Below, piece after piece: positions 20,780-30,560 of a stretch of DNA of 64,000 nt. The DNA is from Eukaryota sp. TZLM1-RC (taxonomy: Eukaryota > Metamonada: BaSk clade): positions 124,001 to 188,000 of the forward strand of contig JAUPSS010000013.1 of NCBI GenBank assembly GCA_040285825.1, given 5' to 3'. The notes beneath the pieces are model-generated. The model ran no database searches and was not told where the DNA came from. It saw only the letters and a list, made by a program, of their open reading frames with translations. How positions within the stretch are numbered: the first letter of the stretch is position 1; every line of letters begins with the position of its first letter. Position numbers and translations under genes: made by a program.

Positions 20780-23498
20780 AAATTTTTTGGATCAATTATG
20801 TAAAGGAAAGTATGCTATCAATATTATTTGGGAATTTTTTGGTTCTTTTTGTCCTCCTTTTGAACAAAATTTCGTAAATAATTCCGAAGATTGAACTAAT
20901 ATAGCACGGAGAAATCAGTCATCCCAGAAATTAAGTAAAATTTTTGAAGACAAATGCTTTGACAACAAATGGTCCAAGGCTTGTCAGCTTTAAGTCCCGG
21001 AGTTAAAGCACCCAACAATGAAAATACAATAGATAAACTAAAAATACTTCATCCTTATGAAGACCCTATAATGGATCAAAATTTTTACGGAACTTACTGG
21101 GAAAATTATCCATTGATGCCATCAGAAGTTTTTTCGGTGATGAAAAAGAAACCACGCGGTAAGTCTGCCGGACTTTCTGGTATTACGATTGATCATGTAA
21201 AAGCCGCAATTATTTCTTCAGAGGATTGTCTTGGCTTATTAACCAAATTTTTCAACAAAATATTGTCTAGTCAACTCAAATACCCAGAAGAATTAAGAAG
21301 TTCTCGTTTTACTGCACTTGTCAAAAATTCAAAAATGGATGTTCGTCCTATTGCAGTCTCTGAGAGCTTACATAATATTTTTTCTGCGTGTTGCTTGAGC
21401 AGGTTCAATGAGAAAGCAAGAAAAATTTTATTACCCTTTCAATATGGTATTAACACCACAGATGGAGTCTCTTCAGCGATATTTGCTACTGATGTTTTAT
21501 TTCGCCAAAATGAATCCAATGTTTGTATGTCATTGGATTTTAGTAATGCTTTCAATTCACAAAATTCAAAGTCGTCGCAGTATCCATGGTGCTCTATTGC
21601 AATATATGCCGGAATTGGTACCGTATTTTTAATCAACATATTGCACATATCCTAATTTACATTTTGGTAATAATATTTTGAGTTCATTAAGTGGTGTAAA
21701 GCAAAGAGATCCGTTAGGACCCCTTTTGTTTTGTTTTGGCCATTCATCCTATTTTACTGCAAATTCAAGAGATGTTTCCTTCACTAAAAATGATTGCAAA
21801 TATGGATGATGTTGTGCTTATTGGTGATTTAAATATTGTGAAACAAGCAACTGTATGTTTTAAAGAATTATTTACCAAAATTGCTCTCTGACTTAATTTA
21901 CTTAAATGTGTTTTGTTATCGAGTTCTCCAGTTTCCACAATAGTTGATGGTATTGAAATTCAAGCCAAATTATATTCAATTGATGCTATTCGTCATTTGG
22001 GTTCGTTTTGAGGAAATAATGATGAAATTACCAAAAAATTGTTGGAAAAGTTGAACTCAATTTCTGACAAAATTGACCGAATGATGAATTTAGATATAAA
22101 AAACACATCAAATTTACCATTATAAGACTGTGTTTTAGTTCCAATTTTAATCATATATTTCGATCTACAAATCCTCTCGTCACTAGACCTTTGGCTCAGA
22201 AGTTTAATGAATTACGTGCAAAAGTTCTGTTTCAATTACTGGGATGTAAAATGCTCCAAATTCCAAATCATGCTTACCTTAGTCCACATTATGGCGGTTT
22301 AGGTTGAACGAAGGCTTCTATTCTTACTTCGTGTGCTTTTGTTGGTGAATGCAGAAATGCAATCTTTGAGTTTTCCGAAAGATTTGCAGATTGGGAAGAT
22401 TTATTGATGACAACGCAAAGTTCCACTGTTTTGGCATTAAATGAAGAAATTTCAAAAATTGATGCAGAAAAAAGGAGTCGATGCTTTCCCCAATCATTCA
22501 ATGGCATTATTCCAGAAAGCAATGTTTTAAATTTAAAATACACTCTTCGAACATTAAAGAAACGATTGACTGGAACGTATGAAAATGATCTTTATAATAA
22601 TATATGCAGCGCGGTTGTTTTAAATCAAGATCTTCACTCATTGTTATTGGAAAAGGGTGTTTGTGAAAATAGGCCATCAGATTCTTCACTTTTTGTAACC
22701 ATTGTACCACGAAGATGTGGTCTGTGTGCCACTAATGAAGCATTTGTAACAAAAATGAGATTATGTTTGAATATCCCCATTGATCAATTATTATCAAAAG
22801 AAAAATGTATTTGTTCGAATTCACCTCAACTCACTTTGCGCCATGCTCTGAATTGTTCTAAATTGATAACTTATCGTACTTCATTACATGATGCTGTTAG
22901 AGACACTGTTTTCAATATGGCACAAACTGGAAGAATATCGTGTATCAAAGAGCCTCTGCCTAAGGAAACACTTTCTCTGAATAATTTTGGTTTTGATGAT
23001 AGAGGTGATGTATACTGTGATTGGATTGATAATTCTGAAGCTATTGTTGACTTTGTCTCATGTAATGTTGCAAATGATACTTTGGTTCACAGAAGAAAAC
23101 TTAATCCTGTGACTGCTCTTGATTTTAATGCAAAAGAGAAACATAGAAAATATGATAAAGATATTGAAGAGGCTAATGCCGATAGAAATACACAGCTGGT
23201 TTTTATTGCTTTCCCATTTTCGATAAATGGAAGATTTTCAGATACAGCAGAAACTTTTTTGAATGACTTCCAAAAAATGGTTCAAGAACAAACAATGAAA
23301 AGATTTGATATATTTTTATGGCGTTCACGGATTCAATGTGCCATTATTAATAGATTACCTCGGTTTTTCAATCGAATAAGAGAAGCTTTAGCTAGACAGC
23401 AAGCAGATCAAGATTTTGTAGAGGAAATCTTGGTTCAATGATAGTCGTCCCATTAGTTATGAGTTAATTTAATTAAGTGTGCATGTTCAATAAAAAAA
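20780..23498 (+). pseudogene. Non-LTR retrotransposon, subfamily C, longest copy
   Basis: Coding homology starts near 20,800. RT motifs run in order: RGKSAGLSGITIDHVK (21,160), RPIAVSESLHNI (21,345), QYGINTTDGVSS, motif A MSLDFSNAFN (21,530), GVKQRDPLGPLLF (21,695) and NMDDVVLIGDL (21,805), where Asn replaces the usual Tyr of YMDD. Frameshifts near 21,560 and 21,730 and stops near 21,890, 22,010 and 22,305 inactivate it. The last 345 codons (22,404-23,441) are open and carry the zinc motif (from CICS to HALNC) and the endonuclease core RGDVYCDWIDNSEAIVDF. The 3' tail ends TTCAATAAA near 23,494. Confidence 0.85.
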
Positions 23499-23547
23499 AC
23501 ATTTTGCTGTTAGTATATTATTTTTTATTTTCAATATTTTACTTTTT

Positions 23548-24129
23548 TTATTGTTCAATGATATAAGAATGATGATAAGATATTAATTCAAAAATCAAGA
23601 CTTCGTTTCCTTTTTTGTCTGCCATCCTTGTGACAAGAATAAGGTCATGTCTTCTTGCTGTCAAAACCATGGGAAAACTTACATAATGATTTGAGTAATA
23701 AGGTAAATCGCAGTGAACATCATAATGATCTAGGAAAGGAAGTAAGAGCTTAACAAAACTATTTAAAATTGAATTATGTCTCCATTTAGGTCTATTGTAT
23801 TTTTCGAGAGTTGGATAGCTGAAACAACTGCATATAATGTCACACAACGTAGCAGGTCCTGATCGAGAAAATGAACACACTGGAGACAATAGCTTTGATT
23901 TATCCGGCATTTCCCATAAACTTTCTATTGGTAAACTTTTACTCATAATTATTATATGTGTGAAACATAAAGTTGATTTATTTGATATAACAGTTTGGTC
24001 ACTTATTAATACAACAACAGAGTCCATGTCAGTAACCAATTGGATTGCAGGAAACGTGAGTTCAAGTTGTATCAACAATGGATAAATGGCGGTACAAAAG
24101 TTGAAGTGGTCAAACATTCGATGGTTCAT
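23548..24129 (-). pseudogene. Fragment of a different LINE-type element
   Basis: A 193-codon open stretch. The N-terminal part (AIYPLLIQLELTFPAIQLV then DMDSVVVLI) resembles the segment around an RT YMDD box with the second Asp changed to Ser, so it is inactive. The C-terminal part (KYNRPKWRHNSILNSFV, then TARRHDLILVTR and VLIFELI) follows the RxD...E/D pattern at the end of several LINE and RT-derived ORFs. It does not match subfamilies A-E. It overlaps no host gene and lies just upstream of the histidine kinase gene on the other strand. A host origin is possible but less likely. Confidence 0.45.
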
Positions 24130-24479
24130 GTTCTTTTAACATTTACTAGAATTTTATGTAGTTTTCTCATTGTATGATGTTGGTTGAAAAAACTTTCACC
24201 TGTGAATGTTGTCAGTTTTGCTCTTTTCTGCCATAAAAACGCAAGAACCCCCATTAAAAAAAATTTAACATGATAATGAAGAAGGATGTCAAAAATGTTT
24301 TCGGATGGCAGTTTTGAAAAAACAATACAAGATATAAAACAAAATAAAAGTTTATTTGAAATTTTGTACAATCTTGACAATTCAAAAAATTAAAAAAATA
24401 TAGGCGACTGTAAACGTCTCTTTTTGTACTGTAATTTGTAGACTTAATCTAAAAAGCTCACTAAAGCTCACCTGCAGTT
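24130..24479. other. Upstream region of the histidine kinase gene
   Basis: AT-rich, without open frames of note. The last 60 bases hold two copies of AAGCTCAC (24,456 and 24,465) just before the ATG at 24,480. Confidence 0.35.
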
Positions 24480-27378
24480 ATGGATCTCATCAACAAAGAT
24501 GCCCACGTCTACTCACTGAGTTATTCTCATGAGACATTCTGCGTACTTGAAAACTCACATAGTCTGGCAAGAGTTAGTGGTGATCTGGTTGGCCATTCTC
24601 TTCGGAAACTCAACCCTATTCTAGAGAGTGGACACAGTACAACCTTTTGTAGCCTTCTCCACAATAAACCCCTGATATGGAATCACATCTGCTCCACTGA
24701 AGACCAAACAGTAATGGTTGGTAACGATCCTTTTATTCACCACCTAATGGAAGAAGATGTATATCCTGTGCTGTTTTGTAAGCAATGTCACATTTCCTGG
24801 ATTGATTCGACGTTTCTACATCAGTTTGATGAGAATAAACGTACAAACATCCAACACCAAGTAGCTAGCATGATTGAAAAAGCCAGCCAAAAGAGTACTT
24901 CATCGTACTTCAGCATTGGTGAGTTTGATCCACATCCCACACACTTCCATTTACGTGTTCAAAGGAATACTCATGGGGCTGTCATAGGATACATCAGAGT
25001 GCGGCAGGTTGTTTTTGAAGGAGCTGACCTTATGCGACAAATACTTGATGAGATTCCCTTCTCAATTGGAATACACTGCTCCCCTAGCAAAATTGAGTTT
25101 ATGAACAGACAAATGCGAGAGACGGTAGGAGTTTCTTCTCCAACGTGTTCCTTATATGACTTCTTAGATAGGGAAACTGCCGAGAGATCAGAAAGGGAGA
25201 ACATAGCTTTGTGGGAGCTAGCTGATTCGGTAAACAAGCACAGTCTTTCTCGCCTAAAGTCTGGGAAAACCATTCCCGTTTCCTTCAAAAAGGTACCTCT
25301 ACCACCAGATCATCCCACCATTTTATTGTTTAACATTACCGATAATCCAGAGACTCAAAAGGTTCGTGAAGATCTTTTCAGTACAGAGCTTCGGATGTGG
25401 CGTTTCAAGGAAGCATTATCGGAAGTTTCATTCGTGGCTAATATAGCAATCATTCTCTACAACAAGGACAGCATCTTTTGCATGAACGAAAAGATGAGGG
25501 AGCTATTCTGTGATCAGGCTTTCTGTACTGAAGAGATGGAGACGACCAAGATTCTCAACATTGTTTGCAATTCATTTATGGATGATGCGCCAATTAGGGT
25601 ACTTATGGAGCTGGACTTAGACTCACCGAGAATCCTCCATATTACCAGGGCACTGTTGAAAGACGGGCGAACAGTGGATGTTTTATCCTTTCCTCTTAGT
25701 GACGAGCTTGAACGAACCCGTGCCCTTTGTATAACAGACATAAGTGAAAGAGTGTTGAAAGAACATGAACTCACGGCAGCTCTGGAATCAGCAAAGGTTT
25801 CGAAAAGAGCGAAACAACAGCTGCTTGCACTATTCAGTCATGAATTGAAGACTCCTATATCATCTATCCTAACAAACACAGAACTAATAATGGAAACAAT
25901 GACCACTGAAACCGTCAAAGAGAACGTGAAGGCTATTCAAGACGCTTCCCACATTCTGGAGAATCTGATATCAAACATGCTGGAGACTGTGGAGGTGGAG
26001 ACTTCAAGCGTCATTCCCCCTGCAGAGTTTAATTTGGTCTCTTTGGTAGATTCTATTTACGACATGTATCGGGAACGTACATCACAGAATGTTCTATTCA
26101 GCGAGGTAATTCATCCTTGTTTGGATGACAACTTTATCGGTTTAGAAAGGGCAGTGAAGACGATTGTCCTCAACCTCGTTGCCAATGCTGTTAAGTTTAC
26201 AGACTCTGGAACTATCAAGTTAGGCTTGTCATGCTTGCATCAACTGGCAGAAAAGGTACACATAAGGTTTGAACTAACTGATACAGGAATAGGAATGAGT
26301 CCACAGCTTATGGCCAACGTATTTGAACCATTTGAGGTGGAGGATCCACAAAAGACGGTACAAGGAGCTGGATTGGGTCTCTATCTCAGCCAAGTATGAA
26401 GGTTTACATTTCTTTATCCTAGAAAATGGCTGATAAGCTGAAAACTAAGATCAATGTAGAATCTACTGAAGGACGAGGTTTGTTTGGTTTTAGTTACTCT
26501 GATGTCCAGGCTCAAGATTCTGGTTTGACTTTGAGTTAACCAGAGCACGCCATCCCCCAACGAGAAGAACCTATTTGTCTGCTTGTTGTAATATCAAGAT
26601 TGTTCTCGCTGGAGATACAACGTGTTTCCTTGTTCAAAACCTGGTGGAGCAGCTACGTCTCTTTACATGTGATGTTGATGTTTTTACTGAAGACAATCCA
26701 GTAGCATTTAGGAACTATTTGCACTCCTTAAGTCCAACCAATGTATTGATTGATGTTAGAATGTCCTTAATTCTGAGTGCTGTGTCATGTTTACCGGTAT
26801 CAAGGCTGCTTCTGATCATTCAAAACAAGGGAGAGATGCAGCTTTCGTGCACCACTATTTCTTCGGGCGAGTTTCTGCTTCTTCCCACAACTTACTACAC
26901 GCTACTTAGGAAGCTACTGGCTTGGGCACAACAACCTTCAGTCTCTCATGTAGAAGAACAATTAGCTGTGGGGAATCTTACAGTCATGGTGGTAGATGAC
27001 AGCATATTGAACCTACGCTCTGTCTCAAAGTTATTGACACTTATGGGTGTCAAAGTATTGACCGCATCCTCCGGCCCAGAAGCCATTGCTGTGTACAAAA
27101 CAAATCACCAACAGATTTCGCTTATATTGATGGATTACCGCATGAAGCCACTTAATGGAGTGGAAACCTCTCAACAAATACGCCTTTTGGAACAGACAAA
27201 GTCTCTTCCTCGGACGGACATTATAGCGTTAACTGCAGATTTGAGCATTTCCACTGTTCAGGATTGTTTGAGTATTATGCAAGACTTTCTACCCAAAGTA
27301 TGTCCCTTCATCGACTAACACCAGCCTGTTACTAAGCAAAAACTTATAACAATTTTAAACAAATATCTTAGTGGGTGA
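24480..27378 (+). CDS. Hybrid sensor histidine kinase with C-terminal receiver domain
   Basis: Four exons (24,480-26,393; 26,423-26,477; 26,510-27,297; 27,325-27,378) give 936 residues. Residues about 180-290 look like a PAS sensor domain and about 310-425 like a second. The HisKA box FSHELKTPISSI carries the phospho-acceptor His454. The ATPase domain has the N box (VLNLVANAVKFTDSG), G1 (LTDTGIGM) and G2 (GAGLGLYLSQ). After splicing it ends in the expected EGRGSRFWFDFEL strand. The receiver domain has VMVVDDS, Asp865 in LILMDYRM, ALTAD and the final LPKPVTK. No transmembrane segment is evident, so it is probably cytosolic and phosphorelays to a separate HPt protein. The three introns are inferred because each restores a conserved motif that would otherwise be broken. 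Confidence 0.9.
26394..26422 (+). other. 29-nt intron 1 of histidine kinase gene
   Basis: GTATGA...TTATCCTAG. It lies at phase 0 directly after the G2 box (LYLSQ) and joins to KMADKL, the helix that normally follows. Without removal the frame ends at TGA 26,399. Confidence 0.85.
26478..26509 (+). other. 32-nt intron 2 of histidine kinase gene
   Basis: GTTTGT...CTGATGTCCAG. Splicing joins ...EGRG to SRFWF, the conserved last strand of the kinase ATPase domain. Read-through would give GLFGFSY and a stop before the receiver domain. Confidence 0.85.
27298..27324 (+). other. 27-nt intron 3 of histidine kinase gene
   Basis: GTATGT...GACTAACACCAG. It sits at phase 0 after LPK and joins to PVTKQKL, giving the invariant Lys-Pro of receiver domains. 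The ACTAACACCAG end closely resembles the fused branch-point and acceptor motif of Giardia and Trichomonas introns. Confidence 0.85.
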
Positions 27379-27949
27379 TTGGTTTCTAAAAGGCTTGGTG
27401 TCCTTGGATTTTGTGATTAGATTGTTTTTAGTAAGAATTGTAAATAGGCATAAAGTAGAGCATAATGGAGAAATTTGCTTTAACTGTCATTCTAATAGAG
27501 CTTCTCAGACACTCAACAAGAAATCATTCGGTACAACTTCTATGACATCTTGGTAACCATCAGCATAGTTATTACTATACTGTAATCACCCAAATACAAG
27601 CCCGCAGAATTTCAGGGAACCAATGCCAGACATTTTTACAAACCAGCATAATAATATTCCTGCCACCCTGAACTTTTCATCAACAGCATTGTTATTATTA
27701 TATAAAAATTCATCAATCAGAGATCTCTGGAAGGTTGTTCACTGTGGTTATTTTATCCCTTTTGTATCTTTTTGAACAATTGTTTTGATGTTAAATGTAT
27801 TGTGGATCATCTGTGGTACTACCAAACCATTTTTTTGTACTTTTAGGCAAAATCAAACGAATAGGGTAGATAATGCACCAGTCTTGCATAATCTTAAACA
27901 ACTTATCGATGGAGGGTAACAGCACGCTTCTAGATCACTGTCAAATGAT
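27379..27949. other. No supported gene
   Basis: Downstream region of the histidine kinase gene. No feature is supported. Confidence 0.4.
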
Positions 27950-27953
27950 TAGT

Positions 27954-28090
27954 TGATGCCGTCTGTGTCATATGATAACAAAGAATAAGGATAAGTTTAT
28001 TTGAATTTCACCAGCCCTTATAAAGGCCATCACTAGTGAACTATACTATATAAATACAAACGTATTAGACTAATTGTCCACAGTACAACA
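27954..28090 (-). repeat. Solo LTR of the Ty3-type element
   Basis: The reverse complement matches the 136-bp LTRs at 54,843 and 63,227 almost end to end. It begins TGTTGTACTGTGGACAATTAG and carries the CTAGTGATGGCCTTTATAAG core, with some divergence near the GCATCA end. It has TG...CA termini and is flanked by TAGT on both sides (27,950-27,953 and 28,091-28,094), the same 4-bp duplication length as the full element. No internal sequence is present, so it is a recombination product. Confidence 0.9.
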
Positions 28091-28189
28091 TAGTTTAATA
28101 ATGCTATCCCATTGTTCGGAATTACACGTGGCAGCACATGTTGAAATGTTCTTAAACAACTAATTTTTCAATAATTTACGAAAATCGTT

Positions 28190-29060
28190 GACTTTTTTTT
28201 GATATATATTTGATTCAAACAAAATTGTAAAAAACTAAAAATCAATCTCAAAAACTCCACATCTACTATTGAAAACTTACCTGCAGCATTTTCTTCATAA
28301 AATTCTGCAAGTGATAACAACGAGCTAGAAACAAGACTATACATTCCCTTAAAAATTGAAAATACAATTCTGTTTTGCCAAACGTTCGGTCAATTATTCT
28401 TCCAGTTCTATTTTTGACAATAGAAGAGAAATCGTCCAAAAAAGATAACGCAGTTTTACCCAAGGTTCCAAATAAAGAAAAAGTAAAAGGACAAAGAAGG
28501 TATTGAGTATGTGAGTTGGAATTCAAGTTCTTGATCTTTTCTGTGTACTTGATAATTTTCGCTTCTTCAGCTCTACGTAAAGGTGAATTAAAATCGTTGA
28601 CAATCAGATGTATCGCTAGGTGTAAACATTATCATATACTATATGTTATCGTATAGAGACTATCCAAGGCTAATAGAAGTTCGCAATCTAAGTATTGAGA
28701 TGATTTGAAATTCAATTTCCACTTTATCCTCTGTTTCAATTCTATAGAAACGAAGCCTACGTACTTATGGTTAAGTGAAAAATACAACATTTTAAACTTT
28801 TGCAAATAACATACCCTTGGTTACGAACTGAATCATGAACAATTGAGTGATATTAAATGAAATTATTTGCAGTTCAAAATAGTCAAAGTTTATAAAATGT
28901 TTGCCACCTTCAATAAATGCGGCTTTATAAGGTAGTTGGTTTTACATAATTAATATTTACCAAGATCCATCAATGGGACTTTTGCTTTTGAAATGGATCA
29001 ATTTCTAACAAGTGGATCAATGCATGACTTAATTTTAATGCGACAAACATCCAAAAGACT
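28190..29060 (-). mobile_element. Decayed RLE-type retrotransposon fragments
   Basis: The minus strand at 28,526-28,266 reads QYLLCPFTFSLFGTLGKTAL and FLDDFSSIVKNRTGR, the C-terminal region of these elements, closest to subfamily D. The 3' tail (28,190-28,310) is nearly identical to 34,150-34,290. Scattered matches continue at about 28,810-28,900 (the region encoding YRSIVHDSVR) and to about 29,060. It is full of stops and deletions. Confidence 0.6.
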
Positions 29061-29184
29061 ATTAGTAATGTTGATCGCAAAAAAGGAGTAAACTTTTCAG
29101 AACACACATTAAGAAGACCAGACTGATCGTAACTGATAAAAGAAACTTTAACATTATCAATAACATACTCATTTGACTCATGGT

Positions 29185-29213
29185 CGATAGTTTGTGATTA
29201 TTCCGCACGAAAA
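29185..29213 (+). promoter_or_regulatory. Upstream element shared with the gene at 43,814
   Basis: GATAGTTTGTG followed by ATTATTCCGCACGAAAAT lies 49 nt before the ATG at 29,263. Nearly the same string occurs at 43,728-43,758, 55 nt before the ATG at 43,814. The flanking DNA is unrelated. Position and conservation suggest a core promoter or regulatory site. Confidence 0.4.
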
Positions 29214-29262
29214 TAGAAACTATAAAAATAACTCTCCAACACTGTTGTTTTAATCGTTGATC

Positions 29263-30138
29263 ATGAAATTGGGACTACTTCTGCTTCTATGCATTGCTGT
29301 TGTACAATCAACATACTTTACTCACTTTTTGTATCACGATATAGAACCGGTCACCTTGAAACTTGAGAAAACTAGCATTAGTTCTCCTAGCTATTTCGAA
29401 CGCGATGTACCGATTGAAATCGATAAGTGGCTCAATCCAGAATTTGGAATCAAGGTTGTTGCCCCTACGGATATTTACAGATATAGTGTGACCTATAATG
29501 CTACCGGACATCCTGAATGTCAGCCTATTGGCAAGTGCAAGGTCGTTTTTTCAGCGGACGTTTCTATTCCCGACCAAGTGCCTATTGAAAAATGGCATCG
29601 CAAGTATATGGTTTCATCAACAAGGAGATATGGAGTAAAGCTGTATGCTAGTACTGGTATATTCATGGCACCTATGACTGCTGTTGCATGGGTATTAGAT
29701 GGACTACAAGGTTCATATCTCAATAATCCGAGTCAACATCACTCCCTCCTTTTTAAAGACGATAATCAGGGTGTCATTGTCTATGACATCGTCATTCAGA
29801 ATCATTCACATCATGACGTTTATCTCGAAGATCCTAAGGGATCAGTGGAATGTAAAGCTCCCGTACCAAAAGTGGTCAGAAGCTTTCAAGAGATCAATGT
29901 TGTCTGTATGGGACCGGAAAACAATGCTTGGATGTCAGTAGGTGCTTCCTTGCCAGATGTAATTGAACCACAGCGGTACCCTGACTTGTTGTTGAAGATG
30001 CAGAAAACTTATAACCAAGGTGTAACTGCCTTCTTTTCAAACTATCGTGAAGTGGATAAGAGCTTGAGCATTACCCTTGAAGTAAATGAAGATATGGACT
30101 ATAACAATATTGTATTTAAAATCTCAGATCCATTGTAG
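29263..30138 (+). CDS. Secreted protein of unknown function
   Basis: 291 residues from the ATG at 29,263. The first 18 residues (MKLGLLLLLCIAVVQSTY...) form a classical signal peptide. The mature part is beta-rich, with four cysteines (HPEC, GKCK, VECK, VVCM) that could form two disulphides, and at least two N-glycosylation sequons (NAT, NHS). There is no C-terminal membrane anchor and no ER-retention signal, so it is probably secreted or delivered to an endomembrane compartment. I recognise no family. The gene is intact although retrotransposon debris flanks it on both sides. The ATG sits 49 nt after the shared element at 29,185-29,213. Confidence 0.65.
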   Translation: MKLGLLLLLCIAVVQSTYFTHFLYHDIEPVTLKLEKTSISSPSYFERDVPIEIDKWLNPEFGIKVVAPTDIYRYSVTYNATGHPECQPIGKCKVVFSADVSIPDQVPIEKWHRKYMVSSTRRYGVKLYASTGIFMAPMTAVAWVLDGLQGSYLNNPSQHHSLLFKDDNQGVIVYDIVIQNHSHHDVYLEDPKGSVECKAPVPKVVRSFQEINVVCMGPENNAWMSVGASLPDVIEPQRYPDLLLKMQKTYNQGVTAFFSNYREVDKSLSITLEVNEDMDYNNIVFKISDPL

Positions 30139-30214
30139 TTATAGTAGCTAGAGGAGTATGTTCAAATTGAAGCATAAAATCCACAATCTTTTTCAAATGT
30201 ATATTTTATAAACA

Positions 30215-30390
30215 TTTATTGAACATGGATACTTGATTGAATTAATTCATAACTAATGGGACGAATATCATTGAACCAAGAATTCCTCTACAAAATCTTG
30301 ATCTGCTTGCTGTCTAGCTAAAGCTTCTCTCATTCGATTGAAAAACTGTGGTAATCTATTATTAATGGCAAATTGAAAATATAATTTATA
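30215..30390 (-). mobile_element. 3' end of a subfamily C retrotransposon
   Basis: The minus strand encodes the last codons of subfamily C (IRPxFFNRMREALARQQADQ-like) and the CGTCCCATTAGTTATGAATT tail ending TTCAATAAA at about 30,216. Nothing upstream of these 170 bp remains. Confidence 0.7.
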
Positions 30391-30560
30391 AAATTAAAAT
30401 TTGAAAAAACTAATTATTAGTGCTCTCAAATATGGGCTATTGAAATCTTCTGATGTGAGCAACCCTTTAGCACAAAGATTTTTGATTTTAAAAACAGAAT
30501 GTTCAGACAACAAACCCAAACACAAATGAAGTGCATTAAAAATTAAATAAATAAAATAAA

